Shown here: positions 1-10,015 of the stretch, in pieces
Layout: each line of letters starts with the position of its first letter
Numbering within the stretch: position 1 is the first letter of the stretch
Translations under genes and position numbers: made by a program
NCBI GenBank assembly: GCA_002633005.1
Contig: NMRA01000215.1
Span: 10,690-72,689 of the forward strand
Origin: Phoronis australis
Lineage: Eukaryota; Phoronida; Phoronidae
Direction of reading: 5' to 3'
Length of the DNA stretch: 62,000 bases
The notes under the pieces: generated by a model
What the model was told of the DNA's origin: nothing
What the model saw: only the letters and a program-made list of their open reading frames with translations
Databases searched by the model: none

Positions 1-1045
1 CCAGTGGAGGCCAGTGGAGGCCAGCGGAGGCCAGTGGAGGCCAGCGGAAACCAGTGGAGGCCAGCGGAGGCCAGTGGAGGCCAGCGGAGGACAGTAGAGG
101 CAAGTGGAGGCCAGAAGAGGCCAGTAGAGGCCAGTGGAGATCAGTAAAGTCCAGTGGAGGCCCATGAAGGCCAGTGGAGCCCAGTGGAGCTCAGTGGAGG
201 CCAGTGGATGCCAGTGGATGGCAGTGGAGGCCCTTGGAGGCGAGTGGAGGCCAGTGGAGTCCAGTGGAGGCCAGTGGAGGCCAGTGGAGGACACCGGAAG
301 TGAGCAGAAGACAATGGAGCCCAGTGGAGGCTGGTGGAGGACAGGGGAGGCCAGTGAAAGCCACTGGAGGTAAGTGTAGGCCAACAGAGGCCAATGGAGG
401 TCAGCGGATGCCTTTACTGGACTGTGGAGTCTAGTGGATACCAGTGGAGGCCAGTGGAGGCCAGTGGAGGCCAGCGGAGGCCAGAGGAAGCCAGCGGAGG
501 ACCATGGAGGCCAATGGAGCCCAGTGGAGGCCAGCGGTGGCCAGTGGAGGCCAGTGGAGGCCAGTGGTGGCCAGTGGAGGCCAGTGGAGGCCAGTGGACG
601 CCAGTGGAGGCCTGTGGGGGGCCTGTGGTGGCCAGTGGAGGCCTGTGGAGGCCAGTGGAGACCGGTGGAGGCCAGTGGAGGCCAGCGAAGGCCAGTGGAG
701 GCCCTTGGAGGCCAGTGGAGAGCCTGGAGGCCAGTGGAGGCCACCGGAAGTGAGCGGAAAACAATGGAGACCAGTGGAGGCTGGTGGAGGACAGGGGAGG
801 CCAGTGAAAGCCACTGGAGATCAGTGGAGTCCAGTAGTGGCCTGTGGAGTCAAGTGGAGGCCAAGGGAGGACAGCGGAGGCCAGTGGAGGCCAGGGGAGG
901 CCTGTGGAGGCCAGTGGAGGCCAAAGGAGGTCAGCGGAGGCCGGTGGAGGCCACTCGAGGCCGGTGATGGGCGGGGGAGGCCGTTGGAGGCCGGTGGAGG
1001 CCAGTGGAAGCCAGTGGAGGAGGCCAGTGGAGGCCAGTGGAGGCC
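1..1045. repeat. 10-bp minisatellite array
   Basis: Tandem array of a 10-bp unit close to GGCCAGTGGA, with point variants and a few indels, running from the window edge to the ambiguous base near 1046. Because 10 is not a multiple of 3, every frame reads the same ten-residue cycle (WRPVEASGGQ on +, GLHWPPLAST on -), so long stop-free frames occur on both strands; these are a by-product and not genes. A variant block beginning with CCGGAAGTGAGC occurs near 294 and again near 744, giving a higher-order period of 450 bp. The array is cut by the window start, and its true length may be longer than assembled. Confidence 0.95.
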
Positions 1046-1046
1046 N

Positions 1047-1714
1047 CAGATAGGTCATTAGAGGTCAACTCAGCTCGTAAGAATATGCCGGAGTTGCGAA
1101 TCTGTTGTCTATAATCTATGGTCCCACTGCGTGTATTTCTTCCGTAGACCCCGAAATTGCTCGCAGCCAGGGTAGTTCTGCTCGTCACCGCGCCGTGAAG
1201 CTTGTATCAAAATGTAAAGCTAAAGACCGGACGGGGTGCATGCAAAATCTGGGAATCAACCGATACTCACCTTACCCGTTACAGCCGTTTAAGTGAAAAA
1301 CAATGCAATAAACGTCATTTTCTCTCCGCCTTTTCTAACAATGAAAAGTATGTCGTCGTTTCGAAAACAATACGCTCGTGTCACGCGCACGCGCCATTTT
1401 CTAAATTTTCGCGACAACTTCGGAGAAGCAAAATTTGTTCTGAAATTCGGTTTTTCGGTATCGGAATTCTAAAAAATATTTCATGGCGCCGAAAGCCGTC
1501 GCTAAAGATCGCTCCACAACTTTAGCAGCAGAATAACGGTAGAACGACATTTTTTCCAACACTTTTAAATAATTTTGTTTACTCAAGGAAGACTGTAGTT
1601 TTTAATGACACTAATTTTGAGTCAGATTTTATCTTACCACTTTTTTACCGACATCGGTGCAAAGCTGTATATTTATATACAGCTTTGTACCAAGGCTAAC
1701 TGCTGAGTGCTGTA
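1047..1714. other. Unassigned DNA after the minisatellite
   Basis: No gene recognised. The short open frames here have no family resemblance. A sequence resembling a minus-strand splice donor lies near 1268, but no exon could be built around it. Confidence 0.4.
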
Positions 1715-3690
1715 GACTATAAGACCAAGTGTCAGACCAAAAAATTGAAAGGACATAGAACGGCATAGCAACGTTTCAAGGCACCAACAGTAGTACTAAA
1801 TCTGAAGTTGCTGAAAGTGATACAGATGTTATCCGAGATTTCCCAAGAAAATCAATTATACTTCCAAAATCTGAAACACCCAATTAACCTGCACAAGATA
1901 GGAACATTGTGAAACATGAGTGCATCATTTGTTAGCAGGAAAAGTATATTATGGACCATATTTCAAGAAAGAGAAAGAAGTATAGCTTTCAAAAACAGGT
2001 ACATGTTTTTGAAAAGTAAATCTTGGTGTTTTCCATGTGTGTTTCAGCATTATCACCACAGCTGTTTTTTTTTTAACTTGTTCAGCCCCTTGGCTGCCTA
2101 GGCCTTAGACAATACCGCTGACCCAGTAGAGACGATGATCATACCATAGGTACTCCATATGCCGGATGCTTTTCGGCAAATTATGTTCCTATAAGTTTAG
2201 AAGTACCGCGTAGAGAGATGCCTCTGAGGAGGTCGTTAATGTTTTCATTTGTTCCCAGTTTAAACAAATACTTCTCCAATCCTGTTTTTTGAACACTTCA
2301 TTGTTCAGTTGCCACATCGACACTGCTTGCGCTAAGGGATAATCCTATGGCGTTATACTGTGGGTGTGATTTTAAAGCACTTTAAGTCAAAAAGTTTTGA
2401 GAAGGTTTAATTGAGTAGATGGTTGCAAACAACATGCCCAAGTGGCCGTCATCCCCTGCCGTAGTCCTGGGATAGGGGGAACCTCTGCTCAATTTTTTGT
2501 AAACATTAATTACTTAGGTAGCTGCAATGATAATTAAATTAAAGTGCCTAAGTGGCCATCGTCGCTGTCGAAATTTGAGGACGATGGAAGCCACTGTCCA
2601 TTTCGTCAAACGTCGATTACCTTAAGTGTAAATCGATTGACTATGGTTTGAGCATCTGATTTAGAAAAAATAAATTTCAATCACTGCACTGGTATATCAG
2701 CTGATTTATTTTCAGTTGCATCAACTAATCTAATTATTAGTTGATCAACATTTTTAGGCTACAGATCAGACGGCATGTAAATTTGTTAGGCTGGTGGTGG
2801 ATCAGTTCCTGAAAGTCCGTCTGAAAAAGTTGCATGCCAACTCACTCATAGTTGAATGTTAAATTAGTGTTAACAGTTCGGGTTTTTTTCAGTTGGTCTT
2901 GTATCGCAAGCAACAGCTCAGTCCAGATCCCTGAATATGCAAATGAAATTCAAAGATAAAGACCTTGTGTCTTAGAAGCCAAGTACAACAGATCATCATG
3001 CTATAAAAAATAGAAAGACAACGATTGTGAAGAGTGACGAATCCACAGTTTTCAGAGATGTTTTTCTACAGTTTTGTTTGAAGTTCATTGAATCAAAGCT
3101 TCTAACACAAGAAGATGTCATTTGCCTTTCAAAACTAAAGCAAGACTTTGAAGCTGTTCTTCAGAAAGCTGGTGTGCATGAAGTTATTTGGACAGGCAAT
3201 CTTAAGAAATATTGTTGAAGCTACTCACTGTTGTAGTTTGTGCCCGACTAAGAGATACGAAAGTGAATTGAGGCTAGTGTTCGATAATTCACTTGCTGAC
3301 TCTAATTAACACAGCCCATTATAACATATTTTGAATCAAACGTTTGCCCAAATCCTGCCCGCCTCCAAACAAGGACTTAGTGTTTCAACCCTTCATTGCC
3401 TGCGGGCCAATCACCAGTGTGAAGTGCTGTACCCTCTCTAATCGACCATAGTTGGCTCCTTGGCGGTGGAGCTTTGCAGTTAAAATGTATGGCAATGACC
3501 GCATCTCCATTGACAGTACTAAATGATGAACGCTGCAAATGCAAAAAGAACATATGTGCTGGGAAACTGAGTTTGTGCTGCAATGCTTGGTCAAACTGTA
3601 CAGAAATGTGCAGCTGTGACAACTGTAGTAACATCAGCAACACTGACTGCATAACATTGGATAGTTCTTTGACAAGTCAACCCTAAATAG
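1715..3690 (+). pseudogene. Decayed transposon-type ORF with Cys-rich ends
   Basis: Several broken + strand segments look like parts of one decayed mobile-element protein, broken by stops and frameshifts. Near 1780-1985 the readable text includes HECIICQQEKYI followed by RKRKK, a zinc-knuckle-like start. At 2760-2835 it includes TACKFVRLVVDQFLKVRLKK. At 3027-3218 an open segment ends FEAVLQKAGVHEVIW. At 3474-3686 there is a cysteine cluster of the pattern CxC-KK-x2-C ending CTEMCSCDNCSN, similar to the CXC-like clusters that end many invertebrate transposon-associated proteins. The order of the pieces is what such a protein would give, but the assignment rests on motif memory, not alignment. 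It could also be several unrelated relics. Confidence 0.35.
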
Positions 3691-4175
3691 ACCTCCAACC
3701 CCGTTATTTCATTTTTTGTATTAAAAAGTTAGTTTCATTTGTTGATTAAGTCATAGAAAGTACATACTTTGATCATTGTCAGGTATTTGTCTGATACTGC
3801 TTGATAACCGCTGTCAGAATAATCTATTATTTTCATACAGTCTGTGTGCACATTCACAGAGGTCATTCAACTATATTGTTTTTGTACTATAACGTAGTTC
3901 TGGTGTATTATGCAAACAAGCTGTATTTTACACCATTAGTCAATGTTTTAGTCATTGAGGCATAAATTTTGCCCAGTCTCAAGTGTTTTGTGTTATTTTT
4001 GTTGCCAGACAATGCCAGAATAACTTCCTAGTAACATTCAGACTTAGTTTGCATTTTTGCCACTAGGTGTCTCTTTACATTTTTTAAATTTCACTGTTTA
4101 CAATTAATGTACAATAGTAAAACATGTAATGTGAGAGTAATATTGTTCAATACAATGGCACTGATGGGACCATAT
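3691..4175. other. AT-rich unassigned DNA
   Basis: No coding frame, splice pattern or repeat recognised between the decayed ORF and the inverted-repeat element. Confidence 0.4.
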
Positions 4176-5580
4176 TACCGTATTCGCCGTAATAACCGCC
4201 CATGCCCCTATAAGCGCCCCCCCACGCGTTTTCAGACTTTGCTGGAATAAGCGCCCAGTCCATGACGTACCTTCAGTCCTAAAACTTGGCTACAGTAACG
4301 TCTTCATTTTATCAAAAAAGTTTTGCACGGGTCTTCCAGACCACCAGCGGCACTGCTACGTTTGTATTTAGCCGTGACTATACACTTCAAAGTAACACAG
4401 CGCTTCAAAAAGAACGCAACAGCGTTGCTACTTTCGCGACGACCGTGTCCCACTATGGTCTCATACAGTACACATCGACTGTCTCATGAATAAAAATAAC
4501 TCGGTGTTGAACGCACGTGGCCAGAAAGCGCGCGCTACATATATGAACCTAGCTGTCATCAAAGACATTAGTCGGGAACTATCCATTCATGAAACGGGTA
4601 GCATAGCATCGGTAAGAATTGAATATTGGCCCTAATTTCCGACAATTTCTAATACTATAAAAGATGTTTGCGTTATTTTTAGATGGATTGTTTGATTAAC
4701 CATAATTGGTGTTTTTAAGCCGAATATCCAATAAAATGACAACTGACAGCGAATGCTTACACACCCTTACACCGAAAAATAACTGTCAGAACAGTTACGT
4801 ACGCATCCAGCTACACGGCGACTAATATTATGGGTCTTACCGAAACAAATGTCGAACGTTTTTAGCACGAGACCGACAAGTGCTGAATGAAACACGCTCT
4901 GGTTTAGGCCTACTGCTTGTGCAAATTTCTTTAGACACAATGCACATCTAGCTCGTTAGATTGCGTGGCTCTGGCCAAAAGACGGTCTCTGCTTTGTCAA
5001 ATGAACTCTGGTTACACGCACGCGCTAGCTTACTCGCAGACGAACTTCAAAACAAACGTCACGTGACAACAACATGTGTGTTCGTCCAGACATTTTTCTC
5101 GCCGTGTTGCCGATCATACATGTAGATGGCACGATGTTGCGCAGATTTGTACTTAAAACTGCCGTAAATCCAGACTCCACGGGAACTTAAAAAAGTCATA
5201 GGGACGCTACTTAGAAAACTTAATGAGGATTTCAGGTAATTTGCTTGAGTCGAAACTATTTTTATTCAAGCATTGAAGTCGCCATATCGAAGACGGCGAT
5301 TTTGAGGCCGTCAGTCGGCAAGTTTTCGCTCTGGGATTTCAGCACGATTTTCTGTAAAATGATCGTAATTTAGCAGCAAAGTTTGATAGCAATGCACAGC
5401 AGTTTTGTTGGAAGTCTTTCATAGATTACAGATACGTCAGAGAACGTAAATTTGATGAATCTTAGCTTCCGATTTCACCCTTTCGGAGACCGGGTTTCAA
5501 CCGCCTTGGGTTATAATAAGCGCCCCCCTTGAACCGAACTTTTCTAAGCGCCCTGGGCGGTTATTACGGCGAATACGGTA
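4176..5580. mobile_element. Inverted-repeat DNA element, about 1.4 kb
   Basis: The left end begins TACCGTATTCGCCGTAATAA and continues into CCGCCC; the right end at 5555-5580 is its exact reverse complement over about 26 bp. Just inside both ends are repeated AAGCGCCC motifs, also inverted. The terminal TA on each side may be a TA target duplication (as in Tc1/mariner-type insertions) or part of the repeat. No transposase frame is present; the longest internal open frame (4286-4489) is unremarkable. This is therefore a non-autonomous element; superfamily not decided. Confidence 0.8.
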
Positions 5581-5837
5581 CTTGTTTTACAAAAAAACTC
5601 ACCAAAACTGTTGTTTTTACAAATATGAGTTTACTAAGCTCTTTGGTGATTATTAGGTAACTTCAAACTCAAATTTCTCGGTGCAACTTTATATGTGGGA
5701 ACTTTTTAGATTTTGAAAACACTCTAATAAATGAATTTAAAAACACCAAAATAAAATTGCCTCCCCCCCTAAAGTACGCACAAAAACCATTTTCTAGAGG
5801 CCCTACAAATTCTGGCCCACCGACTATAAGCCAAACT
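5581..5837. other. Spacer between mobile element and duplication
   Basis: No gene or repeat recognised; contains a short C run near 5762. Confidence 0.4.
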
Positions 5838-6450
5838 AACTTTGCAATAGCCGTACAACGAATACAGGACCATATAGTCAATTTCAAATTTCTTCAAAGA
5901 AGAGGATAACCCTGTAAAATATGTAATCACAAAGTAACAAACTTGATTGCATGTCGTAATATTAACAGTTTATGTAATGACAATTAATTGGCGGAGTGCC
6001 ACTGGCCGAACCAAGCTTTGAAGACCTGTTTAAGTACGTGGTCGTAAACAGTTCTACTATTTTTGCTTGTAATCTGCAGCTTCATTTCAACAAACAAATG
6101 CATCATGATTCCATAAATTTATTTTAGGAATGGTCGATAACTAACTTCGCAATAGTACGGCAAATACAGGATCAGTTTCAACTTTCGTCAAAGAAGAGGA
6201 TAACCCAGTAAAACGTGTTCGCAAAGTAACAAACCTGATCACACATGATTGCAGGTCATAATATTAACGGTTTGACTTCAAATTATGGAATAACAATTAA
6301 TTGGCGGGGTGGCCGAACCAAGCTTTGAATACCTGTTTATGTACGTGGTCGTGAAACAGTTCAATCTACTATTTGGTTTTAATCAGCAGCTTGGTTTAAA
6401 CAAGCACAAACGCATCACGATTCCACAAATTTATTCAAGAATGGTCGATG
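5838..6450. repeat. 304-bp direct tandem duplication
   Basis: Two adjacent diverged copies, about 5838-6141 and 6142-6450. Shared landmarks in the same order: AAGAAGAGGATAACCC (5895, 6193), CAAAGTAACAAAC, ATAATATTAAC, CAATTAATTGGCGG, GCCGAACCAAGCTTTGAA, TACGTGGTCGT, ATTCCA-AAATTTATT and GAATGGTCGAT. Similarity is high but with indels, so the duplication is not recent. No coding capacity seen. Confidence 0.85.
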
Positions 6451-6594
6451 ACAAATTGAGAACAGTCCTATGAACGAAATTCAGTCTTCACTGCAACAGA
6501 CCACCAAAAACAACTTTTTGGAATTTTTGTGCTCATTGCGGGGCTCATGACTTCGTGACGTCAACCGCATTTCTTGAGTTGGAACAGCGCCATC

Positions 6595-6895
6595 TGTCCT
6601 GTCTGTTCGACTACTACGTCTGTTTGGCAAGACCAACATGTTCATTTGATGACTTAGTAACCTCTCTGTTTGGTAGAAGTGACCTGTTCGTTCGACAAGT
6701 AACCTGTTCGTTCGGCGCGAGTAACCTGTCTGTTTGGCGCAACTAACTTGTTCGTTCGCTAAATAACCTGTCTGTTTGTCGAAATTTAACCAAATAACCT
6801 GTCTGTTTGTCAAAATTTAACCAAATAACGTGCCTGTTTGCCAAAACTGAACCAAATAACCTGTCTGTTTGAAAACTAACTTGTTTATTTGATAG
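6595..6895. repeat. Degenerate tandem repeat of CCTGTCTGTTTG type
   Basis: Runs of variants of AACCTGTCTGTTTG or AACCTGTTCGTTCG separated by 10-25 bp linkers. The last four or five units also share the linker AATTTAACCAAAT. The open frames on both strands here (6481-6813 minus, 6555-6746 plus) come from the repetition and are not called as genes. Confidence 0.7.
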
Positions 6896-7382
6896 TGTTG
6901 TCTATTTTGAACCTTTTCGCTGCCCATACCCGCAGAACTGATCAAGAATTCAATGCTTCGAAAATCTGTCGTCCAGTGCGGTGAGCTCTGACGATTAGCC
7001 GACACACTGACCTATATTATTCGTGATGATGATGCCTGTGTGACGTTGTAGTTCACGAAAATACGTGGTAAGACATTTTCGTGCCACATGTCTTGATGCT
7101 GCGGAATCTTACATGGAAATGCTTATAATTGTCTTTGGAAATGGCTACCTATTTTCCTGCATGAATAGTTGACACGCTTTCTCTTTACATCTCTTCGACA
7201 TGTTTTGACTTAACTGGGGGTTTTCCTTGGATCCTGCGCTACAAGAAATGTATTTTGTTTTGCCCGAATTTCATGTTTTTCGTTTGCGTCTGGGTGCCGG
7301 GCTACTACCCTCTGTCCTCCCGCGCCTAATGCAGAGTGCGAAATGATATATGGAGTACTGACGTAGCTGGAAGTGGCGCTGT
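6896..7382. other. Upstream region of the LRR gene
   Basis: No coding exon recognised. It probably contains the promoter of the leucine-rich-repeat gene that follows. Confidence 0.4.
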
Positions 7383-7389
7383 TATAAAA
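7383..7389 (+). promoter_or_regulatory. Candidate TATA box for the LRR gene
   Basis: TATAAAA lies about 125 bp upstream of the chosen ATG at 7512, leaving room for a short 5' leader. Inference from position and motif only; no start-site data. Confidence 0.35.
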
Positions 7390-7511
7390 CGGGTTGTTAA
7401 GACTTCCTTCTTAAAATTCAGGTCGTGCCAGGAGACAGTAAAACTACAGATTTGAATTGAGTTGACAACGACTCGTCTGAAATATTGGCAACTCCAAAAG
7501 AGACGTGTTTA

Positions 7512-7673
7512 ATGAAAAATGCTGACATGGTTCGATGTTGCAGTTTTGTTGTCGCCAGTTTATCTCTTCTGGTGAAAACGAGTTGGACGGCAGACACGTG
7601 CTCAAGGGACAGTAGCCGTAGCTTTGGATGTAGTTGCGATTCTATCTACTTAGGCAATCGTGGATTGAAGGAA
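7512..7673 (+). CDS. LRR gene exon 1: signal peptide and N-terminal cap
   Basis: 54 codons ending GGATTGAAGGAA before GTGAGT. Encodes the hydrophobic leader and the CxC cap; the phase-0 donor joins cleanly to exon 2, giving GLKEVPVGLNKD. Confidence 0.8.
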
Positions 7674-9889
7674 GTGAGTATTTAACCCAAAGTTCGTAGC
7701 TAGCAGTGTTGTCTCATAGGAAAATGGCCGTATTAGACACTGAATTGAATATCCACATCAGTTGTGTATTCGCATACGAAGGTGAAAATGATATAATAAT
7801 ATATAATATAACATAATATAATTTGTTTAAAATTAAAGACCTCTGTTACATCACAAACTATCTTAACGCAGTTTAAACGTACGTTTCCAAATGGTCACAT
7901 TAATTATTTGAAAACGAACAAAAATGGTATAGATTTTTTTTGACGGTTTATGGGAATAAAAAAGCCTAAGAGATGAAATGACACAAACATTTACCTTTCA
8001 TTTATCGAAGTGATACTATATCCACATACACATTCAGAGTTACAATTTTCGGAAATATTTGGCCTACAAGAGTACCTATTTTAGTGACGTCCCTCGCTAA
8101 TTGAGTGTCATTTAATTTTCAAAAGTATAGTGAAAGCCAAAGAAAAATATTTTTGTACATTTTCCCAATTTGATGAACTGTTATCACCTTCTTGTTGGTT
8201 TTGTGGCCACACGTTAGATTGGATATTTATAAAATATTGGTTTTTGTACAGCAGTAAGTATCAGGAGAAACGATTCCACGGGTGCACCTCTTAATTCCAG
8301 CTTTTATCTCCTAGACCCTAGTCCAGGACTAGAAAGAACCAAATGTCATTCTCGTGTCCCTGAACTTCACAGTATAACCGATGACCGAACTCCACACCCG
8401 GAAACCAGATTCCTTACCTGGATCCAAGTCCGTTAGTAGACTACCCCTATCCCCTCTTCCCTCCCCCCGGTTAGGAAGTTTTGTCATCGGTTATCGATTA
8501 TTTTCGCCTCTTGTGTGGAGTTTAGGGGTGCACGTATGGAACTTGTGCTGCAGATTTCGACCGGGACTGTGGTTAAGGGGGATCATGTAGCTTAGAAGCG
8601 CGTCCATGGAGTCGTTTCCATCCTTTAAGAATTTACATTGTTGCGAATAAAATCGTGTTTAGTTTTTGTCTTATATTTTGCATTTCTAGGTTCCTGTCGG
8701 TCTTAACAAGGATGCACGTCAGGTTGTCGACCTAAGCAGAAACCAGATAACTTTGATCAAATCGGACGCGTTCTCCTCGTTAACACGCCTTGAACTGGCT
8801 CTCGATTTAGAAAACAACACAATCAATACCCTCGAGCCCTACGCGTTCAGAGGTTTACGTCATCTGCTCGTGATCAAACTGAGAGGAAACAGTCTCCCCT
8901 TACTCGTGACGAATTCGTTTAGTGGGTTGTTCAACATTTCCTCTCTCGATATCAGCTGGAACCAGATTGCGGTTATAGAAACCCGAGCCTTTGACGAATC
9001 ATCGCATCTTCGCTCTGTGAACTTAGAGGGAAACAAAATTCACACTATTTCGAGTAGGGCCTTCAGCGGTTTAAGTTTTGTTGATCGGTTGATGTTAAGC
9101 GGAAATGACGTCACAAGCATCCAACCATATGCATTTAGTGGCCTGTCGGTCAGATTTCTCCTCATGTCCAAACTGAAAAGATTACGCCGAATCAAATCGT
9201 TCTCGTTTTCAGGAATTTTGAACACTGAACTTGTCGACTTACATTCTAGTGGCGTGCGGTTTGTTCACGATTTTGCCTTTGCCGATATGCATGCAAATTA
9301 CTCTGTTTTTAATTTGAGCGACTGTGAAATAGAGTTTGTTGGGGAAAGCATTTTCAAAAACGTCCAAGGGTCTTCTAGCAAATTTTTAGACAACATTTAC
9401 AGTCGGTCATTTGACGAAATGTATGTCACACGCAAGATTGAAACTTTGGGAGAGATTGGTGTGACGTTGTTTGAAAACGTGGTTAGAAAAATTTCGAATG
9501 GGCCCACCATTGCTATAGAGATATTAGATCTTTCGCGGAATAAACTGAGAACTGTCCCTTACAACTCGCTGGATGAAAAGCAGCCAGGTCTAAACCCTGC
9601 TTTATTGCTTGGGGGGAACCCCATCGTCTGCGATTGCGGTATCGCCTGGTTGAACTCTCTTATTATAAAGGATGAAGACTTTTATGTTGATATGACCTGC
9701 ACAGAGCCACCGGAGATCAGAGGTCAGAATTTCTTTGATAATTTGATTGATGCAAAAGTATTCGAAAATTGCTCATATAACGATACAAGCGCCGGGTGTG
9801 CAACATCTGTTAACTTCCCGTCACTTTTTTCTGCGTTTTGCTATCATATTTTGCTGTTTCATTATATTTTGATATCTCGATATTTTTGA
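7512..9889 (+). CDS. Leucine-rich-repeat surface protein, two exons, complete
   Basis: Predicted extracellular LRR protein of about 453 residues from exons 7512-7673 and 8690-9889, joined in phase 0. The ATG at 7512 is the first in frame; one at 7527 (MVRCCSFVVASLSLLV) would also place a signal peptide at the start. After it comes a cysteine cap (CSCDSIYLGNRGLKEVP), then about ten LRR units of LxxLxLxxNxI form, many with the AFSGL pattern of animal extracellular LRRs, and a classical C-terminal cap starting NPIVCDCGIAWLN with matching cysteines in DMTCTEPP and FENC. The protein ends in a hydrophobic tail (FCYHILLFHYILISRYF) with almost no residues after it, after a small-residue stretch (NDTSAGC): this suggests a GPI-anchor signal rather than a signalling receptor. 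No kinase or other cytoplasmic domain. A polyadenylation signal follows at 10010. It lies 1.9 kb upstream of kinase gene A on the same strand. Binding partner unknown. Confidence 0.85.
7674..8689 (+). other. LRR gene intron 1
   Basis: GT-AG intron of 1.0 kb with ATA/TAA low-complexity sequence at 7790-7825. The open frame at 8381-8590 is not recognised as coding. Confidence 0.7.
8690..9889 (+). CDS. LRR gene exon 2: LRRs, C-terminal cap, hydrophobic tail
   Basis: Acceptor CATTTCTAG at 8681-8689, then an open frame through the stop TGA ending at 9889. The first in-frame ATG at 8753 is internal and is not the start. It carries all LRR units, the CDC-type cap and the hydrophobic tail. Confidence 0.9.
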   Translation, partial: VPVGLNKDARQVVDLSRNQITLIKSDAFSSLTRLELALDLENNTINTLEPYAFRGLRHLLVIKLRGNSLPLLVTNSFSGLFNISSLDISWNQIAVIETRAFDESSHLRSVNLEGNKIHTISSRAFSGLSFVDRLMLSGNDVTSIQPYAFSGLSVRFLLMSKLKRLRRIKSFSFSGILNTELVDLHSSGVRFVHDFAFADMHANYSVFNLSDCEIEFVGESIFKNVQGSSSKFLDNIYSRSFDEMYVTRKIETLGEIGVTLFENVVRKISNGPTIAIEILDLSRNKLRTVPYNSLDEKQPGLNPALLLGGNPIVCDCGIAWLNSLIIKDEDFYVDMTCTEPPEIRGQNFFDNLIDAKVFENCSYNDTSAGCATSVNFPSLFSAFCYHILLFHYILISRYF

Positions 9890-10009
9890 CTTAAAACAGA
9901 TACAAGGCAAAATCTTCAAACTCAGTTAAGACAGATTTTGTGATAGCCGCTCTTCCCTTAAAAGTTGTAAGTTTCTGGTAGACTGAAAAATTGTTATTTT
10001 ATTTTCAAA

Positions 10010-10015
10010 ATAAAG
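10010..10015 (+). terminator. Polyadenylation signal of the LRR gene
   Basis: AATAAA about 120 bp after the stop codon, in the expected place for the 3' end of a transcript. Confidence 0.65.

Noticed and set aside
134-1058. Long open frames on both strands (up to 214 codons) rich in W, P, G and L
   Set aside because: They are the six-frame reading of a 10-bp repeat and show no codon bias, splice sites or domain.
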